A DNA stretch of 64,000 bases. Source: Pokkaliibacter plantistimulans (GTDB taxonomy: Bacteria; Pseudomonadota; Gammaproteobacteria; Pseudomonadales; Balneatricaceae). Below the pieces are notes generated by a model. That model saw nothing but the letters and a program-made list of their open reading frames with translations, was not told the DNA's origin and ran no database searches. The translations under genes and the position numbers were made by a program. Of this stretch, positions 1 to 6,999 are shown one piece after another. Numbering within the stretch: the stretch's first letter is position 1; the number at the start of each line of letters is the position of its first letter. The stretch lies in assembly GCF_046844695.1 (NCBI RefSeq), contig NZ_CP177354.1, positions 2,418,001 through 2,482,000 of the forward strand, in the 5' to 3' direction.

Positions 1-1458
1 AGAAATGGCGGTGTGGCTGACGAAGTTGTGTTTGGCGTAGGGTGAAATCACCAGGAAGGGGATGCGTGTGCCGGGGCCGCAACGGCCATTGACCGGCTTG
101 CCTTTCAATCCGGCAGGGGCATCACCGCTGCCACAGACACCCGCGCCGTTGAGCTGATCGGCTTCCTTGTCGTAGGAGGCGTGAGTGGTGTCAGCGTAGG
201 CATGGTCATACCAGCCGTCGGAGTCGTCCCAGGCGACGATGACAGCGGTGTTCTTCCAGTCAGCCTGCTGCTGCAGGAAGTTGATGATCTGAGTGGTGAA
301 CTGCTGCTCATCCAGCGGATCGGAATAACCGGCATGGCCATCTTCAAAGGCGGGAGCCTTGAGGAAGGACACCGCCGGGTAATTACCCGCCCTGATGGCC
401 TGATAGAAGTCGTTGACATCGTATTCGTGGTTGGCCGGTTCCCTGCTCTTGCCGTCTGCTTTGGTGGAATAGCCGATGGCCGCGACGCTGGATGGATGCG
501 CGTGGCTGGGGTTGGAGGTGGACTGGTAGTACTGGAACCAGGCGTGGTGCGGGATGTAGTCAGTGACGGTGCTGTTGACCACAGTAGAGTAGGTGCTGCG
601 CTGGCAACCCTTGCTGCCGTTGGCGTTGACCTGATCAAGATCGAAGCCACCCATGAAGCTGCCCCAGGAAATATTGCGGGTGTTGAGCAGATCACCAATG
701 TTCTTGCCGGTCATCCAGACCTGATCGGTGGCTTTGGAGCAGACGTCGGTGGCGGGGTCGACATCGTTGATCATGGTGTAGCCGCCCTGACCGTCATCGA
801 CATAGTAGGAGTGCTTGGAGCTTTGCACGATCTCCATACCGTCGGTCTGGCCGGAGACCGCTTCCAGCGCACCGGGGGTGGAAGGGCCAAAGGTGTCGGT
901 GTAGGCGTTGTCACTCATGGCAAAGCGCTGGGCGTAATTCCACAGGGAAGTCACGGTGTTGCCATCAAAGTAGCCCATGACCTGACCGCGTGTACCGAAG
1001 GCGCCAACGCTGCCGTTACTGCCGCGTCCGGTAAATTTGGGGAAGAGATCGGCCTTGCCCGCATCATAGGCCTGCTGTTCGGCGGTATAGGCGTGGTTCT
1101 GGTCAGCGGTGTTGGCCTGCGTGCGGTCCAGACGGAAAGGGTCTGCGGCATCCGCGCCGTTGTCTTTGTTGGTGAGATTGGGGTTGTTCTGCAGCAGATG
1201 GGCCGTCTGCAGATTATTCACAGCGGGGGTATTGGCTGCGGCTTTGAACGGGGGTTCCCCTGCCGGATTGGTGGCGTCGGGATAGGTGCCAAAGTAGTGA
1301 TCGAAGGAAACGTTCTCGTTATAGATCACCACCACATGTTTGATTGGTGTGGCAGTCCTAATGCTGTCGGCAGCAGGGTGGCTGGTGCTGGCGGCAAAGC
1401 TGCTGCTGGCCAGTGCGGCTGAGGCAATCGCCAGGGCGATGGCTGTGGGACGGAACAT
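1..1458 (-). CDS. Secreted phosphoesterase (phospholipase C / acid phosphatase family), C-terminus cut by window edge
   Basis: Reading frame of 486 codons open from an ATG at 1458 to the left edge without a stop. An AGGAA ribosome site lies about 8 bases upstream. The N-terminus is a Sec signal peptide (MFRPTAIAL..., hydrophobic, ending ASSSFA). It is followed by the metal-site motif N-E-N-V-S-F-D-H-Y-F-G-T-Y-P, characteristic of the PF04185 phosphoesterase family. Further on come W-D-D-S-D-G-W-Y-D-H, a second metal-binding motif of the family, and a G-x-R-I-P-F-L-V-I-S-P segment. The product should be periplasmic or exported and cleave phosphomonoesters or phosphodiesters. It resembles the AcpA/acid-phosphatase branch more than PlcH, but the substrate cannot be read from sequence. 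Choline-related genes lie nearby, so a phospholipid head-group role is possible (inference). The end of the protein lies outside the window. Confidence 0.85.
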   Translation of the reverse strand, partial: MFRPTAIALAIASAALASSSFAASTSHPAADSIRTATPIKHVVVIYNENVSFDHYFGTYPDATNPAGEPPFKAAANTPAVNNLQTAHLLQNNPNLTNKDNGADAADPFRLDRTQANTADQNHAYTAEQQAYDAGKADLFPKFTGRGSNGSVGAFGTRGQVMGYFDGNTVTSLWNYAQRFAMSDNAYTDTFGPSTPGALEAVSGQTDGMEIVQSSKHSYYVDDGQGGYTMINDVDPATDVCSKATDQVWMTGKNIGDLLNTRNISWGSFMGGFDLDQVNANGSKGCQRSTYSTVVNSTVTDYIPHHAWFQYYQSTSNPSHAHPSSVAAIGYSTKADGKSREPANHEYDVNDFYQAIRAGNYPAVSFLKAPAFEDGHAGYSDPLDEQQFTTQIINFLQQQADWKNTAVIVAWDDSDGWYDHAYADTTHASYDKEADQLNGAGVCGSGDAPAGLKGKPVNGRCGPGTRIPFLVISPYAKHNFVSHTAIS

Positions 1459-1996
1459 GATCGGCTTCCTCACGGTTCAGGAGGGGGGAGTCATTTGATG
1501 GCGGCGGTTTCAGGACCGCTCTGGGTCAAGCGAGGCGATCATGGGAGAGAAAAATGACACTTCGGTGTCTGTTGAGTGTCAGCCGGAGGCATCAGGACGG
1601 GATCATTTTTCTTTCCGCAAAGACGGTCAATTGTCGAATGACTGCTGCCAATTTGCTGCGCAGAGTGTGCAGGGCCGGTACTGAATATGCAGAGAAGGTG
1701 GCTCTGGAGTGATCGTGCTGTCATCCGGCGGGCGGTTGATCCTGTCGCTGCGGCGCTGCTACACTTCCGCGGTCGAAAAAGGTGGACCGGCGTGGTGAGC
1801 CCCGGTCAGCTTGCCTCTTTGAGAGGGAAGTTCAATTCCAGCCCGTTCGGGCCGCGGACCACGACGAAGGCGGACGTGTGTCTGTTTCTCGTGGAGCCGG
1901 TCGACAGGGCAGGGCGTTCAGTCCCTGCTTTCGTACCTTACCGCTGATATACGCACGTCCCTTGAATTGCCATTCGGCTTTTTTGAAGGACATATC
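1459..1996. other. Intergenic region between phosphoesterase and monooxygenase
   Basis: A 538-base gap between divergent genes. Visible: a short UUCG-type hairpin (GACAC, TTCG, GTGTC at 1556-1569); several short hairpins between about 1784 and 1927, for example GCCC/GGGC at 1841-1852 and GCAGGG/CCCTGC around 1910-1927; and a possible decayed coding tail on the minus strand (next entry). The short open frames on the plus strand have no ribosome site or recognisable product. I see no certain promoter. Confidence 0.4.
1806..1937 (-). pseudogene. Possible C-terminal remnant of a glyoxalase/VOC-type protein
   Basis: A minus-strand frame opens just after a stop near 1938 and closes with TGA at 1806-1808, giving 43 residues. 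Its last 22 residues contain A-F-V-V-V-R-G-P-N-G-L-E-L-N-F, which resembles the closing beta-strand pattern of vicinal-oxygen-chelate proteins (F-V-R-D-P-D-G-x-x-I-E-L). There is no start codon, ribosome site or N-terminal domain, so if the resemblance is real this is a fragment. The first half (RPALSTGSTRNRH...) looks like non-coding sequence. Chance similarity is quite possible. Confidence 0.25.
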
Positions 1997-3634
1997 ATGT
2001 CATATACCCCTGTTCTTATCGTTGGCGGCAGCCTGGTTGGTCTGTCTGCATCGCTGTTTCTTGCCGCCAGAGGCGTGCCTCATGTACTGGTGGAGAAGCA
2101 CCCCGGCAGTTCTCCTCATCCCCGTGCTATGGGCTTTACCGAAACCACCATGGAGCACTATCGCACGGTCGGTATTGGCCACCTGATTCCGCAGGTGCCT
2201 GCAGAGACCCGCTTGCGTCGGGTGACCGTCGACAGCCTGACCGGCCAGTGGCAGAGCGAGCAAGTGTGGACGCCGGGTGCAGGCAGCCTGCGGGCCGCTG
2301 ATCTCTCCCCCTGTAGTGGGGCGGCCATTGCGCAGGACAGGCTGGAGCCGATTCTGCGTGAGGCTGCCCTGACGCGCGGAGCGGATCTGCGCCTGAGCAC
2401 CGAACTGCTGGATTTTGAGCAAAACGGACATGAAGTAGTGGCTTGTCTGCGTAATCGCAACAGTGGTGAAGAGTACAGGCTTGCGGCAAGTTATATGATC
2501 GCTGCCGACGGAGCAGACAGCCCGATCCGGCAGGCTCTGGGTATTCGCCGCGAAGGTGTCGGCCATCTGCGTACGCTGCAGAGTGTGCTGTTTCACTGCC
2601 CGCAGGCAGACTTCTGGCTGTCACGCGGTGCTCAGCAGTTCAGCATTGTGCAGGAAGGTTTTAGAGCATTTCTGACCACCTACGGCGACAGCCGCTGGGT
2701 GCTGATGCTGGATGATGATCAGCCCCGTTCAGACGAGGCGTTACAGCAGGCCATCAGACGTGCCCTCGGGCAGAACATGGCTTTTGACATTCTGGCGACG
2801 GGGCGCTGGGAAATGGCCGGGCGTATTGCCACCTGTTACCAGCAGGGCCGGGTCTTTCTCGCCGGTGACGCGGCACATCAGTTACCGCCCACGCGCGGTG
2901 GCTTCGGTGCCAATACCGGCATTGATGATGTCTGGAACCTTGCCTGGAAGCTGCAACATGTCCTGCGTGGTCAGGCTAGTCCAGCACTGCTGGAGAGCTA
3001 TGATGCAGAGCGCCGCCCGATTGGCTGGCTGCGCCACCAGCAGACCTTCTCACGGCCGGATTATCTGCCCTGGGTCGGAGCTGACTTCCAGCCTGCGCCA
3101 CTGTTGCCTGATGATGCGCTGGAGTTTGGTCAGCGGCTGTGTTCCCGGGCCATCGCCGCTGCAGATGCATCGTTGCCAGCCGCAGCTACACCACAGCAAT
3201 GGGCCGGGCAGCCCGGCACACGCGCCCCTCATGTGTGGATCAAACGGGGAGGGGAGACATGCTCCAGCCTCGATCTGTTTGGTCAGGACTTTGTGCTGCT
3301 CAGTGGTGTTGCTCACTGGCAGACCGTCGCTGAGGAGTTGCAGTTATCTTTCGTGCACACAGAGGATGAGGTGCAGTTCCCGGCTGAACAGCTTTATACC
3401 GACATGTTTGGAGTGGCCCGGGACGGGGCTGTGCTGGTTCGCCCGGATGGCATCGTCGCGTGGAGAACGGATTGCCCGGTGCAGCAGGGAGGAGCCAATG
3501 AGCTGCGAGCAGCTTTTATCCAGCTGGCAATGCCGGCAGGCGATAGGGAGCCGTTGAGTCAGTGCGCGTCTACAGCGAGCGGGTTGCCCGGCGTGAGCAG
3601 TGAAGCGGCGGCCAGTGCAAGGACCGCTAGTTGA
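1997..3634 (+). CDS. FAD-dependent aromatic-type monooxygenase
   Basis: 545 residues from the ATG at 1997, chosen over an in-frame ATG at 1967 because GAAGGA sits 6 bases upstream. The protein opens with a dinucleotide-binding strand-turn-helix (V-L-I-V-G-G-S-L-V-G-L, residues 6-16). A D-G-A-D-S motif near residue 170 and an F-L-A-G-D-A-A-H-Q motif near residue 288 are the two other FAD/NAD(P)H contacts of the PF01494 hydroxylases. The roughly 150-residue C-terminal part is the thioredoxin-like extension of the phenol-hydroxylase/PheA-TfdB type. It should hydroxylate an aromatic or polyketide-like substrate using NAD(P)H and O2 in the cytoplasm. The substrate is unknown. It stands alone, convergent with gbcA. 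Confidence 0.85.
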   Translation: MSYTPVLIVGGSLVGLSASLFLAARGVPHVLVEKHPGSSPHPRAMGFTETTMEHYRTVGIGHLIPQVPAETRLRRVTVDSLTGQWQSEQVWTPGAGSLRAADLSPCSGAAIAQDRLEPILREAALTRGADLRLSTELLDFEQNGHEVVACLRNRNSGEEYRLAASYMIAADGADSPIRQALGIRREGVGHLRTLQSVLFHCPQADFWLSRGAQQFSIVQEGFRAFLTTYGDSRWVLMLDDDQPRSDEALQQAIRRALGQNMAFDILATGRWEMAGRIATCYQQGRVFLAGDAAHQLPPTRGGFGANTGIDDVWNLAWKLQHVLRGQASPALLESYDAERRPIGWLRHQQTFSRPDYLPWVGADFQPAPLLPDDALEFGQRLCSRAIAAADASLPAAATPQQWAGQPGTRAPHVWIKRGGETCSSLDLFGQDFVLLSGVAHWQTVAEELQLSFVHTEDEVQFPAEQLYTDMFGVARDGAVLVRPDGIVAWRTDCPVQQGGANELRAAFIQLAMPAGDREPLSQCASTASGLPGVSSEAAASARTAS

Positions 3635-3673
3635 AGGGCAAATAGTTGAAGGACAAATAGTTGAAGGGCAGAC
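3629..3673 (+). repeat. Three tandem 15-bp units over the monooxygenase stop codon
   Basis: Units begin at 3629, 3644 and 3659. The first two read AGTTGAAGGRCAAAT, differing at one base; the third matches for 12 bases and then diverges. The TGA stop of the monooxygenase (3632-3634) lies inside the first unit, so the repeat carries an out-of-frame TGA in every copy. It looks like local slippage at the gene end. Confidence 0.85.
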
Positions 3674-3725
3674 AATGAAGGAACTGATCGTGAAAGATGC
3701 TGCCGTGAACGGCTAAACCGGGAAG

Positions 3726-3759
3726 ATAGCGTGCGCGGCACAGATGCCGCGCACGCTAT
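3726..3759. terminator. Strong hairpin between convergent genes
   Basis: A perfect 15-bp stem (arms 3726-3740 and 3745-3759, ATAGCGTGCGCGGCA and its complement) with a CAGA loop. It sits 20 bases past the gbcA stop and 90 past the monooxygenase stop. There is no U-tract on either side, so it is either a weak bidirectional terminator or an mRNA 3'-end stabiliser. Confidence 0.65.
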
Positions 3760-3777
3760 GGTCAGCCGGGATGGGGA

Positions 3778-5085
3778 TCAGCTTTCCAGATCAACGTTGG
3801 TCAGACGGCGATATTTCTCGGGCACTTCCTTGCCCATGTTGTCCAGCACGCGCTCGCAGTACCAGTCGATAAAGTTGATAACACCGAACTCATAGGTCTT
3901 GGAGTAGGGGCCGGGTTCGTAAGCTCTGGAGTTGATACCCTGCTGGTTTTCTTCTGCCAGCACGCGGTCCTGATCGTTGGTGGCATCCCATACCTTGCGC
4001 AGGTTTTCCGGATCGTAATCGACCCCTTCAACTGCATCCTTGTGTACCAGCCATTTGGTAGTGACCAGCGTTTCCTGTGGGCCCAGTGGCAGCACGCGGA
4101 AGGTGATCAGGTGGTCACCCATGCAGTGGTTCCAGGAGTTGGGCAGGTGCAGGATACGCATGGAGCCGAGGTCGGGGTTCTTGATGCGTCCCATCAGCTT
4201 GGTGCTGCCTGACTTGCCGTCCATGGTCATGGAGACGGTGCCTTCCGCCAGAGGCATACGCACGATACGGTTACGCAGACCGGCAGAGACGTGGTGGTAG
4301 GGGATCTTTTCCTCTTCCCACTCGGCTTCCTTACGGGCTACGTGATCTTTAAAGGCCTGATCGGCACGAGGATCGTTGGTGTCGTCCCATTCCAGCAGGG
4401 TACGCAGCAGTTCGGGGTGAGAGCCGTCGCAGTGGTAGCACTCACGATTGTTCTCGATCACCAGCTTCCAGTTGCACTTCTCGACGATATGGGTTTCCAC
4501 TGCGACCTTGGTGTTTTCCATGTCGTAGGGTTCCAGATATTCATCCAGCGTTGCCAGGAAGGCATCAAAAGCAGGTGGTTCGTCAGCCAGACAGACGAAG
4601 ATAAAGCCGCCGCCGGTGCGCACGTGGACTTTCTTCAGGGAGAACTTGGCCATGTCGAAGCCATCGCCCATTTCGCTGCCTGCGTACAGCAGCTTGCCGT
4701 CCAGTTCATAGGTCCATTTGTGGTAGGGGCAGACCAGTTTGGCTGTCTTGCCGCGATGCTGAGTACAGAGGCGTGAACCACGGTGGCGGCAGACGTTGTA
4801 GAAAGCGTCGATTTTACCTTCGGCACCCCGGACGACCATGATGGGGTTGTCACCAATCTGAATGGTGAAATAGTTGCCCTTTTTGGGGATCTCGCTGACG
4901 ACGCCGGCCATGATCCACTCTTTGTAGAAGACCTCTTCCATGTCGTGTTTGAAATAGGCCGGGCTGTTGTAGAAAGGCTGCGGCAGAGAGAGAAAACGAT
5001 CACGTGTCTGCAGTTGGTCGGCCATTTCCTCCCGCGAGGAGGTTTGGTCGCACACATTATTCAGCAGCTTCATATCCGGGTTCAT
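3778..5085 (-). CDS. gbcA: Glycine betaine monooxygenase, Rieske oxygenase subunit
   Basis: 435 residues from the ATG at 5085 (MNPDMKLL...), preferred over an upstream in-frame ATG at 5121 because GAGGAAA lies 8 bases before it. The Rieske [2Fe-2S] ligands are C99-x-H101 (C-R-H-R-G-S) and C119-x2-H122 (C-P-Y-H-K-W). The mononuclear iron histidines are in E-N-N-R-E-C-Y-H-C-D-G-S-H, H218 and H223. Length and the divergent pairing with a ferredoxin reductase match Pseudomonas GbcA, which with GbcB converts glycine betaine to dimethylglycine and formaldehyde in the cytoplasm. In Pseudomonas the pair is activated by the AraC-type regulator GbdR; no such gene adjoins here. A close relative acting on another quaternary amine is less likely given the gbcB partner. 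Confidence 0.92.
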   Translation of the reverse strand: MNPDMKLLNNVCDQTSSREEMADQLQTRDRFLSLPQPFYNSPAYFKHDMEEVFYKEWIMAGVVSEIPKKGNYFTIQIGDNPIMVVRGAEGKIDAFYNVCRHRGSRLCTQHRGKTAKLVCPYHKWTYELDGKLLYAGSEMGDGFDMAKFSLKKVHVRTGGGFIFVCLADEPPAFDAFLATLDEYLEPYDMENTKVAVETHIVEKCNWKLVIENNRECYHCDGSHPELLRTLLEWDDTNDPRADQAFKDHVARKEAEWEEEKIPYHHVSAGLRNRIVRMPLAEGTVSMTMDGKSGSTKLMGRIKNPDLGSMRILHLPNSWNHCMGDHLITFRVLPLGPQETLVTTKWLVHKDAVEGVDYDPENLRKVWDATNDQDRVLAEENQQGINSRAYEPGPYSKTYEFGVINFIDWYCERVLDNMGKEVPEKYRRLTNVDLES

Positions 5086-5616
5086 TTGGCTTTTCCTCGT
5101 CGCCCATGGTATGGGCATCAATGCATCTCTTCACGGTTCCAGACCTGAGCTGCTCCCCTGGCTTTGAGAGCACTGTTCACGAGGAAAGGCTCTGTGGGAT
5201 TCAACCGGGTAGCGGCCTTGCGACAGGGTTGTTTCCCACTCTTTCTAGGTGGCGTTATGGACGTGCTCTCATTGCAGCGGTCACAGTCTGTTGATCGCAT
5301 TGTGCGTGAGCGCACTGGGAGTGAGTTAGCTATAAACGACATCGGATTCGATACTTTGCGACCAGCCCCGCCCCCGCCTGCTGTGGAATTGGAGGCGGTG
5401 GATAAATTCATGTCGTTATCAGCTAAATGCCCGAGCGAGGGTGCGACCACAATCGGCTCATCAAATGACGGTGACTGACAACCATAGCGACATGCTGGTT
5501 CAACCTGTGATGGACCAGACATGTCGGTACAGAATAGCCTTCGTCGGGAAAACGCTGCAGATCAGCGTGGTTATTTTCCCCGGGCAGAAGCAGCTTAGCG
5601 CAGAGTGAGCAAGACC
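5086..5616. promoter_or_regulatory. Divergent gbcA/gbcB control region
   Basis: 531 bases hold the promoters of both gbc genes. Short open frames on both strands (for example 5164-5478 plus, 5118-5522 minus) overlap each other, lack ribosome sites and resemble nothing, so I treat the region as non-coding. A repeated TTGCGACCA/GTGCGACCA word occurs near 5355 and 5439, a candidate activator half-site. This is weak evidence; a GbdR-type site is expected here from Pseudomonas, but I cannot place it. Confidence 0.45.
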
Positions 5617-6720
5617 ATGAGCAACGATTTCTTATCGCCCCTGAATACCCAGATGTGGGCCAACGGCCGCCATCTTGTGCGCTGCGTGAAGATCATTCAG
5701 GAAACCTGGGATGTGCGCACTTTCTGCTTTATGGCAGACCAGCCGCTGTTTTTCTTCTTCAAGCCCGGCCAGTTCGTCACCCTGGAGCTGGAAATTGATG
5801 GCCTGCCCATCATGCGTTCCTACACCATTTCCAGCTCGCCTTCGATTCCTTACAGCTTCTCCATCACCGTCAAGCGCGTACCGGGTGGCAAGGTATCCAA
5901 CTGGTTGCATGACAACCTGAAAGAAGGCGACGAATTGCCCGTGCACGGCCCGGTGGGGCTGTTCAACATTATCGACTTTCCCTCTGATAAGGTGCTGTTC
6001 CTGTCGGGTGGGGTCGGGATTACGCCGGTGATGTCTATGGCCCGCTGGCTGTTCGATACCAATGCCAGCACCGACATGGTGTTTGTGCACAGTGCCCGTT
6101 CGCCGCGCGACATCATTTACCACCGCGAGCTGGAACACATGGCCTCACGGGTGAAGAACTTTGCTCTGCACCTGATCTGTGAGCGTTATGACATCGGCGA
6201 AAGCTGGTCTGGCTACCGTGGTTATCTGACCGAAGCCATGATGAACATGATTGCGCCGGACTTTATGGACCGCGAAATCTTCTGCTGCGGCCCGACGCCC
6301 TACATGAATGCCATCAAGCGCATCCTGCAGCAGTGCGGCTTCGACATGAAGCGCTATCACGAAGAGTCGTTCGGTGCGACGCCGACCGAGGTTAAGGAAG
6401 ATGCCATCGAACAGGCCAAACAGGCGCAGGAAGCCGATGGCGAAGTCGACAGCTCCGAGTGGTTTACCGTGGAGTTTGCCCAGACCGGCAAGAGCATCCG
6501 TCTGGCGCCGGGAGAAACCATCCACGCAGCCGCATCGAAACTCGGTCTGCATATTCCCAAGGCCTGTGGTATGGGCATCTGCGGAACCTGCATGCTGGAG
6601 AAGCTCAAGGGCGAGGTGGAGATGAGCCACAACGGCGGCATCACCGATGAAGACATTGAAGACGGCAATATCCTGACCTGCTGCAGCATACCCAAATCTG
6701 ACGTGGTGATTGATTACTGA
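5617..6720 (+). CDS. gbcB: Glycine betaine monooxygenase, ferredoxin reductase subunit
   Basis: 367 residues from the ATG at 5617 (MSNDFLSPL...); a GTG at 5605 in the same frame is possible, but GAGTGAG is better spaced for the ATG. Domain order: FAD-binding barrel with R-S-Y-T-I-S-S-S-P (about residues 68-76); NAD(P)H domain with G-G-V-G-I-T-P-V-M and C-C-G-P-T-P-Y-M; C-terminal plant-type [2Fe-2S] domain with C-x4-C-x2-C (C-G-M-G-I-C-G-T-C) and a distal T-C-C-S. It passes electrons from NAD(P)H to the GbcA Rieske centre. It is divergent from gbcA across about 530 bases, the arrangement known in Pseudomonas. Confidence 0.92.
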   Translation: MSNDFLSPLNTQMWANGRHLVRCVKIIQETWDVRTFCFMADQPLFFFFKPGQFVTLELEIDGLPIMRSYTISSSPSIPYSFSITVKRVPGGKVSNWLHDNLKEGDELPVHGPVGLFNIIDFPSDKVLFLSGGVGITPVMSMARWLFDTNASTDMVFVHSARSPRDIIYHRELEHMASRVKNFALHLICERYDIGESWSGYRGYLTEAMMNMIAPDFMDREIFCCGPTPYMNAIKRILQQCGFDMKRYHEESFGATPTEVKEDAIEQAKQAQEADGEVDSSEWFTVEFAQTGKSIRLAPGETIHAAASKLGLHIPKACGMGICGTCMLEKLKGEVEMSHNGGITDEDIEDGNILTCCSIPKSDVVIDY

Positions 6721-6734
6721 TCACGACGCGACTT

Positions 6735-6822
6735 TCCCCTGTGCGGCCAACGAACAGGGGAGGATGGACGTTGTTGCAGACTAAGCACAGGAGTTTGCAG
6801 TAACACTCTCGCCATCCTCCCC
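6735..6822 (+). other. Two mutually exclusive hairpins after gbcB
   Basis: TCCCCTGT (6735-6742) can pair with ACAGGGGA (6754-6761). Alternatively GGGGAGGATGG (6757-6767) pairs perfectly over 11 bases with CCATCCTCCCC (6812-6822). The two structures share 6757-6761, so they cannot form together. No U-tract follows either. They may serve as a 3' end for gbcB or as a switch-like leader of the downstream gene. Confidence 0.45.
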
Positions 6823-6999
6823 GCCTTTACGCCCTCATCCTGAACTTATCATCGTTATCTCTTCGCGCTTAAGCCCATCCTCACAGTGCTGTCGCACATC
6901 GCGCTTATCACGCCAGCCGTGCTGGCAGCGGAACCTGACACTCTGCATCGCCACCTATTCAGCAGAATGATGTTCAGTAAATAACTGAGGCGCGTGTTG

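Noticed and set aside
181..1422. 413-codon open frame on the plus strand
   Set aside because: Antisense to the secreted phosphoesterase, whose minus-strand frame has a signal peptide, ribosome site and family motifs. The plus frame is a Val/Gly-rich mirror.
5118..5522. Overlapping short frames in the gbcA/gbcB gap
   Set aside because: Frames on both strands cover the same bases, none has a ribosome site or recognisable product, and the position is that of a divergent promoter.
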